A stretch of 33,887 nt of DNA from Vibrio scophthalmi LMG 19158 (GCF_000222585.1 NZ_AFWE01000102.1:1-33887), one strand, 5' to 3'. Counted from the first letter of the stretch, positions 7,794 through 16,264 are shown. Numbers and translations are program-made. The notes: generated by a model not told the origin, from the letters alone.

Positions 7794-8816
7794 TCACTGA
7801 TGTTTGCTTGCCATCGCAGCCAATACTGGCACCATGTCTTTCAGCAATTGCTCTTCAACCGGCTTACCTTCAGGGTCAGTCACGTTGATTGAAGTACGGT
7901 TACCAAGATCACCAAATAGGAAGGTGTACGTAATCGATTTCAACTCAATCGGTTTAACGCCCACTTCAGCCCAGAATTCATCATTTGGCTCTACGTATTT
8001 CGCTTTAACTGTACCTTGTGACTGGTTACGCTCTTCAATCTTAAAGCCCATTTCAGGCAACAGTTTAGGTAAGCGCGCCCACAGCACATCATAAGGAGCA
8101 CGGGCAATAATCACCGGTAAACCAGAGCGGTCAGTGCCCATTGAAATTGGAATGTGTTTCACCAACTCACTGGCTTTACGCTCGGCTTCTAAACGAATAT
8201 CCAGATCGTAGCGAGCCGCAACCAGGTTACTCATTAACGCACTGTAACGCTCTTTATTGGTTAAGCTTACCGGCAACTGCTCGGAGCCTTGACGCCAATC
8301 AATCAGCGACAATTTCAGCGCTTGACGGCCATTAGCCTCGAAACGAGACAGTTCGTAACGAGCAGATAGTGGCGCATCTTCATCTTCTGAAACCCAAGTA
8401 ACCCACTCAGTTTCAATACGTGAGTCATTCTGTTCACGCACGCTAATATTGCGCTCATCCAGCAAAGTTTCTGCCGTTTGCCATACTTTGTTCGCTTCAT
8501 CACGATCCAGTAGCCACAACGTCACATCGCCGTTACTACGATCAACCCGAGCCCCTGGGATCAATTCCAGAATTTGCTGTGGTGGTCGAATATCGACTTG
8601 ATTACCAATACCACCAGCGAAATCACCCTGCGGGATCACGTAGTTAGTGTAGAATTTTGGCTCTGCACCTGGAAGTGATTGCCACTCTTTCATCGGCGGC
8701 GTGTTGAGGTACTCAAAGTCATCTTGAGCTTGACGGCGTTGACTGGCACTGCCTGAACATGCACTTAAAACAAAAACAGCTAGTGAACTAACGACTAGCT
8801 GGGATGACAACTTCAT
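7794..8816 (-). CDS. bamC: Outer membrane assembly lipoprotein BamC
   Basis: BamC (NlpB) is a lipoprotein subunit of the BAM machine that inserts beta-barrel proteins into the outer membrane. The 340-residue product begins with a lipoprotein signal ending in the lipobox LSAC, Cys20 being the lipidation site. An unstructured segment that binds BamD in E. coli follows (residues about 21-90), then two helix-grip domains. CAGGAG precedes the ATG. It lies 53 bases downstream of dapA on the same strand, the conserved dapA-bamC arrangement, with a small hairpin between the two. Length matches the E. coli protein (344). Confidence 0.95.
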   Translation of the reverse strand: MKLSSQLVVSSLAVFVLSACSGSASQRRQAQDDFEYLNTPPMKEWQSLPGAEPKFYTNYVIPQGDFAGGIGNQVDIRPPQQILELIPGARVDRSNGDVTLWLLDRDEANKVWQTAETLLDERNISVREQNDSRIETEWVTWVSEDEDAPLSARYELSRFEANGRQALKLSLIDWRQGSEQLPVSLTNKERYSALMSNLVAARYDLDIRLEAERKASELVKHIPISMGTDRSGLPVIIARAPYDVLWARLPKLLPEMGFKIEERNQSQGTVKAKYVEPNDEFWAEVGVKPIELKSITYTFLFGDLGNRTSINVTDPEGKPVEEQLLKDMVPVLAAMASKHQ

Positions 8817-8837
8817 TGAAACTCCTGATAAATAAAT

Positions 8838-8858
8838 GCTGAAGCTTTACGCTTCAGC
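8838..8858 (-). terminator. Intercistronic hairpin between dapA and bamC
   Basis: GCTGAAGC (8838-8845) and GCTTCAGC (8851-8858) form a perfect 8-bp stem with a 5-base loop. Read on the minus strand it is followed by an AT-rich but not pure-U stretch (ATTTATTTATC), so it may be a leaky terminator or a stabilising 3' hairpin that adjusts bamC output relative to dapA. Confidence 0.6.
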
Positions 8859-8869
8859 AGTCCTTAAAT

Positions 8870-9748
8870 TTAGTAAATGCAAGCTTCTGACATCGCTTGA
8901 GCAACGATTGGTTTCGAGGCTTCTGACAACTCAGTCAGCGGTAAGCGCAAGCCACTGTATTCAATCAAACCTAGCTTATGTGCTGCCCACTTAACAGGGA
9001 TTGGGCTTGATTCAGTAAACAGTTTCTTATGCAATGGCATCAATCGTTGGTTGATGATTTCGGCTTCTTCAAAGCGACCTTCTCGCGCTAGGCGGAACAT
9101 GGTTGCCATATCGGCTGCGGCAACGTTATTCGTCACTGAAATCACACCTTGACCGCCGAGACGAACAAAATCGAGTCCCGTCGCATCATCACCACTTAGT
9201 AAGATAAAATCTTCGCCACAAAGTTCACGGTGTTTTGCAATTCTGCTTAAATCGCCCGTTGCATCTTTCAATGCGACAATATTTTCAATCTCAGCTAAAC
9301 GCGCAACGGTTTCTGGAAGAAGATCAACCGCGGTACGACCCGGAACATTATAAAGAATTTGTGGAACATCGCTTTCTTCAGCAATGGCCTTGTAGTGAAG
9401 GTATAAACCTTCCTGAGTTGGCTTATTGTAGTATGGCGTCACACTCAGACAACCCGCAACACCCGAGTTATTCAGTAAGCGACTGAATGTTACAGACTCA
9501 TGCGTTGCATTTGCGCCAGTGCCAGCGATAACAGGGATACGACCTTCAGCAAACTCAACCGTCTTCGATACGACCTTAACATGCTCTTCGATAGTTAACG
9601 TTGAAGACTCTCCGGTGGTGCCAACAGCAACGATGCCATCAGTACCCGCTGCTACATGGTAATCAACCAATTTCTTCAGGCTTACGTAGTCTACTTCGCC
9701 ATCAAGATTAAAAGGTGTAATTAACGCAACGATACTTCCTGAAAACAT
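8870..9748 (-). CDS. dapA: 4-hydroxy-tetrahydrodipicolinate synthase
   Basis: DapA condenses pyruvate with aspartate semialdehyde, the first committed step to diaminopimelate and lysine. The start at 9748 gives 292 residues, as in E. coli; the frame is open 20 codons further, but AGGGAGAAGGA sits directly before this ATG. The Schiff-base lysine is Lys161 (ALKDATG). The catalytic triad is Thr44, Tyr107 and Tyr133 ([21 protein letters not shown]), and Arg138 is the substrate-binding residue. It is transcribed away from gcvR and reads into bamC. Upstream lie a 25-codon ORF and an intrinsic terminator, suggesting transcription attenuation. I see no sequence resembling the lysine riboswitch. Confidence 0.97.
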   Translation of the reverse strand: MFSGSIVALITPFNLDGEVDYVSLKKLVDYHVAAGTDGIVAVGTTGESSTLTIEEHVKVVSKTVEFAEGRIPVIAGTGANATHESVTFSRLLNNSGVAGCLSVTPYYNKPTQEGLYLHYKAIAEESDVPQILYNVPGRTAVDLLPETVARLAEIENIVALKDATGDLSRIAKHRELCGEDFILLSGDDATGLDFVRLGGQGVISVTNNVAAADMATMFRLAREGRFEEAEIINQRLMPLHKKLFTESSPIPVKWAAHKLGLIEYSGLRLPLTELSEASKPIVAQAMSEACIY

Positions 9749-9797
9749 GTCCTTCTCCCTAAATTTGATACTTTCTGCATGGTACTGTAAGGCGATG

Positions 9798-9824
9798 AAA
9801 AAAGACAAGCGCTTAAGGGCGCTT
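9798..9824 (-). terminator. Intrinsic terminator upstream of dapA (possible attenuator)
   Basis: On the minus strand AAGCGC (9824-9819) pairs with GCGCTT (9812-9807) across a 6-base loop, followed by G-T-C and six T. It begins three bases after the stop codon of a 25-codon ORF and ends about 50 bases before the dapA start, so any transcript from upstream must read through it. The same DNA contains GCGCTTAA twice as a direct repeat (plus strand 9809-9816 and 9819-9826). Confidence 0.7.
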
Positions 9825-9827
9825 AAA

Positions 9828-9905
9828 TCATCTATTTACCGGAATATTTCTTTCTAATAACCGCAAAGCGGCAGAATTCAGATCTGCGTCATATTGTTCA
9901 GTCAT
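9828..9905 (-). CDS. Candidate 25-residue leader peptide or small protein before dapA
   Basis: On the minus strand an ATG at 9905 is preceded by GGCGGAG with about 6 bases spacing, a strong ribosome site. It opens a frame of 25 codons ending in TGA at 9828-9830. The peptide begins [10 protein letters not shown], continues with [10 protein letters not shown] and ends IPVNR. It is polar at the start, amphipathic in the middle, and has no lysine run, so a classical lysine attenuator is not supported. Clustered Leu and Arg codons (TTG CGG TTA TTA, then AGA twice) are notable. The intrinsic terminator follows immediately. It could be a regulatory leader, a short independent protein with its own terminator, or chance. 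No homologue is recalled. Confidence 0.45.
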   Translation of the reverse strand: MTEQYDADLNSAALRLLERNIPVNR

Positions 9906-10083
9906 AAACACTCCGCCAACTCTTAGCCTTGATTTCGTGATAAGCCATGAATTTACGAGTGGTTAGCCAATTTATCGCCAAAAGGTTTTGATTGCTGAGA
10001 ATTTGATCAAGCACGCCATTTTTCTGGCCATTAATTATGCTAAGCTATCCGATTAATCATCAATACAACATTGAAGTGATAGT

Positions 10084-10626
10084 ATGACTCAGCATCTGGT
10101 AATTACAGCGGTAGGCAGTGACCGTCCAGGGGTATGCAACCAAGTCGTTGGTCTTGTTACTCGTGCTGGCTGCAATATTATTGATAGCCGCATTGCCCTA
10201 TTTGGTAGTGAATTTACGCTCATTATGTTGCTCTCAGGCAACAACGCTGCGATTACCCGCGTCGAAACGACCTTGCCTTTGCTCGGGCAAGAGCATGACC
10301 TCATCACTATGATGAAGCGTACCGCCAAGCATGCCCACCAAGATAATAGCTATACGCTAGAAGTCTTTATTGAATCTGACGACAAAGTGGGGCTCACCGA
10401 AAAATTCACTCAGTTTTTTGCCGAAAAGAATATTGGCCTCTCTTCATTAAGCGCACAAACGATTGATAAAGATAAGGTGCAAGCAGCACACGATCAGTAT
10501 CATTTAGCATTAACCGCATCAGTCGACTCTGAATGCAACCTAATGCAAATCCAAGAGGATTTTTCTGAATTGTGTCAGCAACTTGGCGTCATCGGTTCAT
10601 TGAACTTCATTAAAAACAGTCAATAA
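10084..10626 (+). CDS. gcvR: Glycine cleavage system regulatory protein GcvR
   Basis: GcvR is a two-ACT-domain cytosolic protein that, in E. coli, binds GcvA and represses the glycine cleavage operon when glycine is low. The 180-residue protein has ACT domain 1 at about residues 4-80, with the ligand-site signature VGSDRPGVCNQVV, and ACT domain 2 at about 92-170, with VFIESDDKVGLTEKF. The length is close to the E. coli protein. It is divergent from dapA and 12 bases ahead of bcp, the same neighbourhood as in E. coli. The ribosome site is modest (GAAGTGA before ATG 10084). Confidence 0.93.
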   Translation: MTQHLVITAVGSDRPGVCNQVVGLVTRAGCNIIDSRIALFGSEFTLIMLLSGNNAAITRVETTLPLLGQEHDLITMMKRTAKHAHQDNSYTLEVFIESDDKVGLTEKFTQFFAEKNIGLSSLSAQTIDKDKVQAAHDQYHLALTASVDSECNLMQIQEDFSELCQQLGVIGSLNFIKNSQ

Positions 10627-10638
10627 AAAGGAACGCTC

Positions 10639-11109
10639 ATGAATACGCTCACCGCAGGAACGGAAGCACCCGCTTTTTCTTTGCTTGATCAAGATGGCAA
10701 TACCGTCTCTTTAGGCGACTTTGCTGGTAAAAAAGTGCTGTTTTATTTTTACCCGAAAGCAATGACACCCGGATGTACAGTCCAAGCTCAAGGCCTACGA
10801 GATACCAAAGCCGAGTTAGATGCCCACAATGTGGTTGTATTAGGTGTCAGCATCGATCCGGTCAAACGTTTAGGTAAGTTCATCGAGCGCGATAACCTTA
10901 ATTTCAGCCTATTGTCAGACGAAGATCATGCCGTGGCAGAACAGTTTGGCGTTTGGGGCGAGAAGAAATTTATGGGTAAAGTGTATGATGGCTTGCACCG
11001 TATTAGTTTCCTAATCAACGAGCAAGGCGTGATTGAACACGTATTCAATAAGTTTAAGACCAAAGATCACCACGAAGTGGTATTAGCTTACTTGAACCAA
11101 GTTGACTAA
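10639..11109 (+). CDS. bcp: Thioredoxin-dependent peroxiredoxin Bcp (one-cysteine form)
   Basis: Bcp (PrxQ type) reduces hydrogen peroxide and organic hydroperoxides in the cytosol. The 156-residue protein has the peroxidatic Cys46 in the motif PKAMTPGCTVQ, with Thr43 and Pro39 as expected. The E. coli resolving cysteine lies five residues later; here that position, residue 51, is Gln, and no other cysteine exists in the protein. The enzyme should therefore work as a 1-Cys peroxiredoxin, recycled through an intermolecular disulfide or mixed thiol. It follows gcvR by 12 bases with AAAAGGAA as ribosome site, and ends at a strong terminator. Confidence 0.94.
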   Translation: MNTLTAGTEAPAFSLLDQDGNTVSLGDFAGKKVLFYFYPKAMTPGCTVQAQGLRDTKAELDAHNVVVLGVSIDPVKRLGKFIERDNLNFSLLSDEDHAVAEQFGVWGEKKFMGKVYDGLHRISFLINEQGVIEHVFNKFKTKDHHEVVLAYLNQVD

Positions 11110-11127
11110 TTGTTGGTTAACCTCCAA

Positions 11128-11158
11128 TAAAAACGCCAGCAATTCGCTGGCGTTTTTT
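11128..11158. terminator. Bidirectional terminator between bcp and the chemoreceptor
   Basis: ACGCCAGC (11133-11140) pairs with GCTGGCGT (11146-11153), extended by flanking A-run and T-run. It ends gcvR-bcp and the converging chemoreceptor transcript. Confidence 0.9.
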
Positions 11159-11189
11159 ATTTGCTGTGGTTTGTGATTATATCGATGCT

Positions 11190-13061
11190 TTAAACCACAA
11201 ACTTATTCAATAACTCATCTTGCTGACGAACATGACCGATTTGCTCACTCATCGCTTGATTTGATTGAATCGCCGCATCAGAAACCTGCGTCGACAAATC
11301 TTTAATGCGAACCGTGTTACTGTTGATCTCTTCTGCTACCAAACTTTGCTCTTCCGCCGCAGACGCGATTTGCATGTTCATATCGGTAATGCTTTGAATG
11401 ATATTACGGATTTCTTGCAGAGACTGATCCGCTTGCTGCGCGTGCGTTACCGCAATATCTGCTGTCGTTTTACTTTCATTCATCGCATTAGAGACCGAAC
11501 TTGCCCCCGCTTGCAATTGCTCAATCATACTGCGAATTTCCGTCGTAGATTGTTGAGTTCGCTGTGCTAAGGTACGCACTTCATCTGCAACCACGGCAAA
11601 ACCGCGACCAGAATCCCCAGCTCGCGCCGCTTCAATTGCCGCATTGAGTGCCAGTAAGTTGGTTTGATCAGCAATGTCGTTGATCACTTTCAAAATGGTT
11701 TCAATGTTCGATGTAGCCGATTCTAGGCCCGCAACCTCTTCAACGGCTTGATCAACACGTAAAGACAATTGACTGATCGCATTGGTGGTATCACTCACCA
11801 CTTGTGAGCCTGTGCTACTTGCCTGCTCGGCTTCTTTCACGGCTTCTGATGCGCCTTGGGCATTGTTTGCAACTTCCATTGCCGTTACCGACATTTCGTG
11901 CATGGCAGTTGCTAATTGCTCAAGCTCTTCCAATTGGCTAGCAACCGCTACCGATGCTTGCTGCGCACCGACTACCGATTGTTCTGAACCCATTAGAATT
12001 TCAGCGCTGATCGCTTTAGATTGAATAATTTGCTGCTGTAAGTTCTCCGTGAAAGTATTAAACCCTTTCGCCAGTTCAGCAAATTCTTCATCTGTATTGG
12101 TATCCAGTCTTTGGGTTAAATCCCCCTCACCAGAGGCCACATCTTGAATCGCTTTGTTGAGCACCACTAATGGACGCATTAAGACTTTGATCAGCAGTGA
12201 TAGCACTAATACGCTTAGAACCAAAGCAATGACGGTGTAAATCATCGAGCTATTGCGCATATCATCAATCGCAGAGAAAGCGACGGATTCATCAACCAAC
12301 GCACCGACATACCAACCTTCTGAGCCCACTTCAGTCAAGCGAACTAAGTAAGGCTTGCCGTCACGTTCAAATTTTTGTACGCCTTCGTGAATACTGACTT
12401 GAGGTAAGTAACTGCTGAGCTTATCCCCATTTCTTTGTGCATCTGGATGTGCGATGGTGGTGCCATCTTCTGTCACGATGAATAGGTAACCTGCATTAAA
12501 TAAGTTGGTTTGGTTCACCAAATCTGCCAGTGCGTTTAACTCAACATCGTAAAATAGACTACCAATGAACTGGCCTGCGCTCTTAACTGGCGCGCCAATC
12601 GAAATGATCACTTTCTTAGTGGTTGGGTCGACATACGGGCTAGTAACGACAACTTCACCGCGGCTTTTCGCCTCGATATACCAAGGACGCGTGCGCGGTT
12701 CATAGCTCGATTCAACTTCCCAAGCATCGTCATTTTCAACCAAAGAACCGTCCGCTTCATAACCAAAGCCGACCGCAATAAAACTTTGCTTGACTACCGA
12801 TGTTTCTAGAACGTCCGACACATAGTCACGGTTATTTGGGTCAAGCTGGATCATTTCTGATACCGACTTAGCCAGAGCACGTTTGTCGTTCATCTCTGCA
12901 CTAACGGCTGTACTCACTCCTTGTTCTAACTCAGTTAAGCTAGTATCAACTAAGGTTTCGACTTCATTTTTGACTAACACTGATTGTTGCACAGACAACA
13001 ACACAACCGTAACCAGTAACAATGCTGAAGATGCCGCCACTATTTTTTGGCTAAACCGCAT
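11190..13061 (-). CDS. Methyl-accepting chemotaxis protein, dCache amino-acid receptor (Mlp24-like)
   Basis: A 623-residue transmembrane chemoreceptor. The N-terminal helix is at about residues 7-25, a periplasmic double-Cache domain spans about 35-270, a second helix about 274-294, then HAMP and a cytoplasmic signalling domain. The signalling tip is [15 protein letters not shown] with [15 protein letters not shown]. The Cache domain carries the published amino-acid-binding signature with exact spacing: Tyr120, Arg125, Trp127, Tyr128, Tyr143 and Asp172, equivalent to PctA Tyr121, Arg126, Trp128, Tyr129, Tyr144 and Asp173. Amino acids are therefore the likely ligands. Position near perM, bcp and dapA suggests orthology to V. 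cholerae Mlp24 (VC2161), from memory. No C-terminal CheR-tethering pentapeptide is seen. A sigma-28 promoter lies upstream. Confidence 0.96.
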   Translation of the reverse strand: MRFSQKIVAASSALLLVTVVLLSVQQSVLVKNEVETLVDTSLTELEQGVSTAVSAEMNDKRALAKSVSEMIQLDPNNRDYVSDVLETSVVKQSFIAVGFGYEADGSLVENDDAWEVESSYEPRTRPWYIEAKSRGEVVVTSPYVDPTTKKVIISIGAPVKSAGQFIGSLFYDVELNALADLVNQTNLFNAGYLFIVTEDGTTIAHPDAQRNGDKLSSYLPQVSIHEGVQKFERDGKPYLVRLTEVGSEGWYVGALVDESVAFSAIDDMRNSSMIYTVIALVLSVLVLSLLIKVLMRPLVVLNKAIQDVASGEGDLTQRLDTNTDEEFAELAKGFNTFTENLQQQIIQSKAISAEILMGSEQSVVGAQQASVAVASQLEELEQLATAMHEMSVTAMEVANNAQGASEAVKEAEQASSTGSQVVSDTTNAISQLSLRVDQAVEEVAGLESATSNIETILKVINDIADQTNLLALNAAIEAARAGDSGRGFAVVADEVRTLAQRTQQSTTEIRSMIEQLQAGASSVSNAMNESKTTADIAVTHAQQADQSLQEIRNIIQSITDMNMQIASAAEEQSLVAEEINSNTVRIKDLSTQVSDAAIQSNQAMSEQIGHVRQQDELLNKFVV

Positions 13062-13100
13062 AACTTACCTCTTATTAAAACAAATGCGTGATTGCTAGCT

Positions 13101-13127
13101 ATATCGACAGCAGCAAGAAAGAGTTTA
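13101..13127 (-). promoter_or_regulatory. Sigma-28 (FliA) promoter of the chemoreceptor gene
   Basis: On the minus strand TAAACTCT (13127-13120), 11 bases, then GTCGATAT (13108-13101). The flagellar sigma-28 consensus is TAAAGTTT-N11-GCCGATAA: six of eight matches in each half, with exact spacing. The predicted transcript starts about 30 bases before the ATG at 13061. This places the receptor in the late flagellar regulon. Confidence 0.72.
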
Positions 13128-13191
13128 ATGCTATTTTTACATTTTCTTACAACCAACAATGCGATGCGACATAAGATACTGATTACATAGC

Positions 13192-13219
13192 AAAAAGCCA
13201 ACCTTAACTCAGGTTGGCT
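13192..13219 (-). terminator. Intrinsic terminator after perM
   Basis: AGCCAACCT (13196-13204) and AGGTTGGCT (13211-13219) form a 9-bp stem with a 6-base loop. Read on the minus strand it is followed by a T-run (A 13192-13196 on plus). It separates perM from the chemoreceptor gene. Confidence 0.85.
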
Positions 13220-13256
13220 CTACATATCATCGCGTTGTTATTTTGTCAGTGTTTTC

Positions 13257-14321
13257 CTACACCGCTTCGTGATCTTCAGGTCCAGGTAAGGCATTCCATA
13301 CCGCTTTCACCAAGGTGCCCAACGGAATCGCAAAAAATACCCCCCAGAATCCCCATAAACCACCAAAGACCAATACCGCAACAATGATTGCGACAGGATG
13401 AAGATTCACGGCTTCAGAAAACAGCACCGGCACTAACACATTGCCATCCAATGCTTGGATAATTCCATAAGCAATAAGCAGATAGTAAAACTCTGGAGCA
13501 AGCCCCCATTGGAACAGGCCAACAATCGCCACAGGGACTGTCACTGCCGCCGCACCGATATAAGGGATCAGTACAGAGAAACCCACCGCAACGGCCAATA
13601 AAACCGAATAACGTAAATCTAAAATAGCAAAGGTGACATAACTGACGCTACCGACAATCAGGATTTCCATTACCTTGCCACGAATGTAGTTTGAGATTTG
13701 TTCATTCATCTCATCCCACACTTTGGTCGCCAATTTACGATTGCGCGGCAACATGCCACTCGCCATCGCAATCATCTCTTCTTTGTCTTTTAATAAAAAG
13801 AACACCAATAGCGGTACTAAAATAAGGTAAACCGCCAAAGTCGCAATGCTGACGAGCGAAGCCAATGAACCTTTCACCACCGTTTCGCCCACGCTAATCA
13901 CTTGGTTTTTGGCATTGGTCACTAGTGACTCAACGATCTGAAAGTTGGCCAGCTCTGGGTATTTCACTGGCAGCTCAGCGATCACTTTTTGCAAACCCGC
14001 ATACATATTGGGAATGTCGTTAATAAGATTGCCCACTTGCTGCCAAATGGTTGGAACCAAACCAAAGATAGCAATAATCGCCAAAGCAAAAAACGACACG
14101 ATCACTAACACAACCGCCAGCGTTCGTGGAATACCGAAACGAGATAAATGAGCAACAGGCCACTCAAGTAAGTAAGCCAATACTATCGCCACCAGTAATG
14201 GTGCAATTAAGTTGCCAAAGAAATAAATGGTAATAAAACCAAAGAACAGGATTGCAACTAGGCTAACGGCGTGCGGATCGGAAAAGCGTCGTTTATACCA
14301 ACGACTCACCATCTCTAACAT
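13257..14321 (-). CDS. perM: AI-2E family permease PerM
   Basis: A 354-residue inner-membrane protein of the AI-2 exporter (AI-2E/UPF0118) superfamily, with about seven to eight hydrophobic segments and the long amphipathic region (about residues 85-150) usual before the helical core. The conserved GFSVLIPYIGAAAVTVP and FGGLWGFWGVFFAIPLGTL blocks are present. Members include E. coli PerM (YfgO) and TqsA. The gene sits by bepA and arsC, as yfgO does in E. coli. PerM's substrate is unknown; others in the family move quorum signals or Na+/Li+ for H+. It starts one base after the stop of the TusA-like gene, so the two are probably cotranscribed. Confidence 0.92.
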   Translation of the reverse strand: MLEMVSRWYKRRFSDPHAVSLVAILFFGFITIYFFGNLIAPLLVAIVLAYLLEWPVAHLSRFGIPRTLAVVLVIVSFFALAIIAIFGLVPTIWQQVGNLINDIPNMYAGLQKVIAELPVKYPELANFQIVESLVTNAKNQVISVGETVVKGSLASLVSIATLAVYLILVPLLVFFLLKDKEEMIAMASGMLPRNRKLATKVWDEMNEQISNYIRGKVMEILIVGSVSYVTFAILDLRYSVLLAVAVGFSVLIPYIGAAAVTVPVAIVGLFQWGLAPEFYYLLIAYGIIQALDGNVLVPVLFSEAVNLHPVAIIVAVLVFGGLWGFWGVFFAIPLGTLVKAVWNALPGPEDHEAV

Positions 14322-14322
14322 C

Positions 14323-14550
14323 TTACTCGGTTCCTTTCATCACGTTTAAAGAGAAATAATCATTAAGCTCAACACATTCAACTTGAAAGCCGTGCTGGCT
14401 AAGAAAGCGGAGAATATCTGACTTTGAACTGGGATCTTGTACGAGAATCGCACACTCTTCACCAGAGGCCATTGCCACAACATGACGCTTGGCAAGTAAT
14501 AGGGCTAAAGGGCAGCGTTGAGCGCGTAAATCTAAATTCGTCAACGTCAT
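14323..14550 (-). CDS. TusA-like sulfurtransferase family protein
   Basis: A 75-residue protein of the TusA/SirA/YedF fold. It opens LDLRAQRCPLALLLAK, matching the family start LDLRGxxCPxP, with Cys13 as the candidate persulfide cysteine, and continues with the usual beta strand and a helix near residues 43-55. The second proline of CPxP is Ala16 here (C-P-L-A), so it differs from true TusA, which delivers sulfur for mnm5s2U tRNA modification. Two more cysteines (about residues 33 and 59) are present. It is followed directly by perM. The GGGGA stretch abuts the ATG, an unusually short ribosome-site spacing. The substrate is unknown. Confidence 0.82.
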   Translation of the reverse strand: MTLTNLDLRAQRCPLALLLAKRHVVAMASGEECAILVQDPSSKSDILRFLSQHGFQVECVELNDYFSLNVMKGTE

Positions 14551-14681
14551 TCCCCGTAAAAATAATCACTAATATTGCTGTCATTGTATACTTAACCGTA
14601 TGAAATTGCTCGCCGAGACGCCCTTAGCTGACAAAATCTTGTCGCTGCGCGTGATAAAACGGAAATATCAGATAACTTTAT

Positions 14682-14710
14682 TTGCTTTGAAACCCTCACA
14701 ACAATAAAGT
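14682..14710 (+). promoter_or_regulatory. Candidate bepA promoter
   Basis: TTGCTT (14682-14687), 17 bases, TAAAGT (14705-14710), a fair sigma-70 match in the 243-base divergent region between the TusA-like gene and bepA. E. coli bepA is a sigma-E gene; I see only a partial sigma-E-like pair here (GAAACC near 14689 and TCTAT near 14712), which is not convincing. Confidence 0.4.
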
Positions 14711-14793
14711 GTCTATAGCATAGTCGATGTGATTTTTGGGCGCTTACTTGCCGTGAAGTGCCTATCATTTAAAGGGAATATTACCTGTCTAAT

Positions 14794-16251
14794 ATGTTTA
14801 AACGTACGCGTTCATTGCTCGCTTTGAGTATGGCTGTCACACTTTCTCTACCATCAATGCCTGTGATGGCTAACAGCCTTAATCTGCCCGATATCGGTAC
14901 CGCAGCGAGCGGCACTTTGACCATCGATCAGGAAAATCAATATGGTGATGCTTACATGCGCATGCTGCGTAATCGAGCTCCCATCATTAATGATCCTGTT
15001 CTCAATGAATATATCGACTCGCTTGGACATCGACTCGTCGCCAATGCTGATGATGTCAAAACGCCGTTCACCTTCTTTATGATTCGCGATCGCAATATTA
15101 ATGCTTTTGCTTTCTTTGGCGGTTATGTCGCAATCCACTCCGGCTTGTTTTTACACGCGCAAAACGAAAGTGAACTCGCCTCTGTTATGGCGCACGAAAT
15201 TGCGCACGTGACCCAACGTCACCTTGCTCGCAGTATGGAAGATCAAGCCCGTCGTACACCGGCAACCATTGCGGCATTGGCTGGTTCACTACTATTGGCC
15301 ATTGCAGCACCAGAAGCTGGGATTGCCGCACTGACTGCCGCGACTGCTGGTAACATGCAAGGGCAAATTAACTATACACGTAGCAATGAAAAAGAAGCCG
15401 ACCGATTTGGTATTGCCACGCTCTCTAAAGCGGGCTTTGATGTCAGTGCGATGCCGACATTTTTTGGTCGCCTTGCCGATGAATATCGTTACGCAAGCAC
15501 ACCACCACCAATGCTACTCACGCACCCGCTGCCACAAGATCGTGTCACCGATACTCGTTTACGTGCGCAGAACTACCCTCATGTCCGTGTGCCAGAATCC
15601 TTTGATTACCACCTAGCCAAAGCGCGGATTGTCGCGCGTTACGCCAATATTAAACCTGAGTCAGCCCTCGATTGGTTTAACCGTACCGAGAAAAAATCAT
15701 CACCGGCGATCAAAGCCACTTTTCAATATGGTCGTGCGTTAGTATTGCTAGATGAGCGTAAATTTGATCAAGCACAGCCGATCCTTGAAGCGCTGCATAA
15801 ACAAGACAAAAATAACCATTTCTATCTTGATGCTTTAGCGGATCTATATATTGGACTCGATCAACCTCAAAAAGCTGTTGATATGTTGAGCAAAGCACTA
15901 GAAGCAGCACCAAGCAATCCGGTACTAATGATCAACTACGCCAATACCCTATTAGCACAAGAGAAAACAGAGCAAGCGGTGCGAGTATTGCAACGTTATA
16001 GCCATGATAATCCGAACGATATCAATGGTTGGCATCTACTCTCTGATGCTTATACCAAACTAGGGCAAAGCGACGAAGAACTTGCAGCTCGTGCTGAAAT
16101 TTTGGCCCTCAAAGCCAACTGGAATAAAGCGATTCAATATTACACTCAAGCCAGTCAACTGGCTGAACTTGGCAGCTTAAAACAAGCCAGATACGACGCC
16201 CGCATCGATCAGTTAATGATTCAGCGTGACCGTTTCATGGCATTACAATAA
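14794..16251 (+). CDS. bepA: Periplasmic M48 metalloprotease/chaperone BepA
   Basis: BepA (YfgC) promotes assembly of LptD and degrades stalled outer-membrane proteins at the BAM complex. The 485-residue protein has a Sec signal cut near Ala26 (VMA-NS). The M48 domain carries zinc ligands His134 and His138 with catalytic Glu135 (MAHEIAHVTQRH), and Glu201 in NEKEADRFG. His244 in THPLPQDR corresponds to the regulatory switch histidine (E. coli His246). The C-terminal half from about residue 300 is TPR repeats, ending in a pocket that docks on BAM substrates. No good ribosome site is seen before ATG 14794. arsC follows after 13 bases, as yfgD follows yfgC in E. coli. Confidence 0.96.
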   Translation: MFKRTRSLLALSMAVTLSLPSMPVMANSLNLPDIGTAASGTLTIDQENQYGDAYMRMLRNRAPIINDPVLNEYIDSLGHRLVANADDVKTPFTFFMIRDRNINAFAFFGGYVAIHSGLFLHAQNESELASVMAHEIAHVTQRHLARSMEDQARRTPATIAALAGSLLLAIAAPEAGIAALTAATAGNMQGQINYTRSNEKEADRFGIATLSKAGFDVSAMPTFFGRLADEYRYASTPPPMLLTHPLPQDRVTDTRLRAQNYPHVRVPESFDYHLAKARIVARYANIKPESALDWFNRTEKKSSPAIKATFQYGRALVLLDERKFDQAQPILEALHKQDKNNHFYLDALADLYIGLDQPQKAVDMLSKALEAAPSNPVLMINYANTLLAQEKTEQAVRVLQRYSHDNPNDINGWHLLSDAYTKLGQSDEELAARAEILALKANWNKAIQYYTQASQLAELGSLKQARYDARIDQLMIQRDRFMALQ

Positions 16252-16264
16252 ATCGGAGAAATTT

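Noticed and set aside
9749-10083. Lysine riboswitch upstream of dapA
   Set aside because: The interval is too short for the multi-helix lysine aptamer once the 25-codon ORF is placed, and I could not find its conserved junction motifs.
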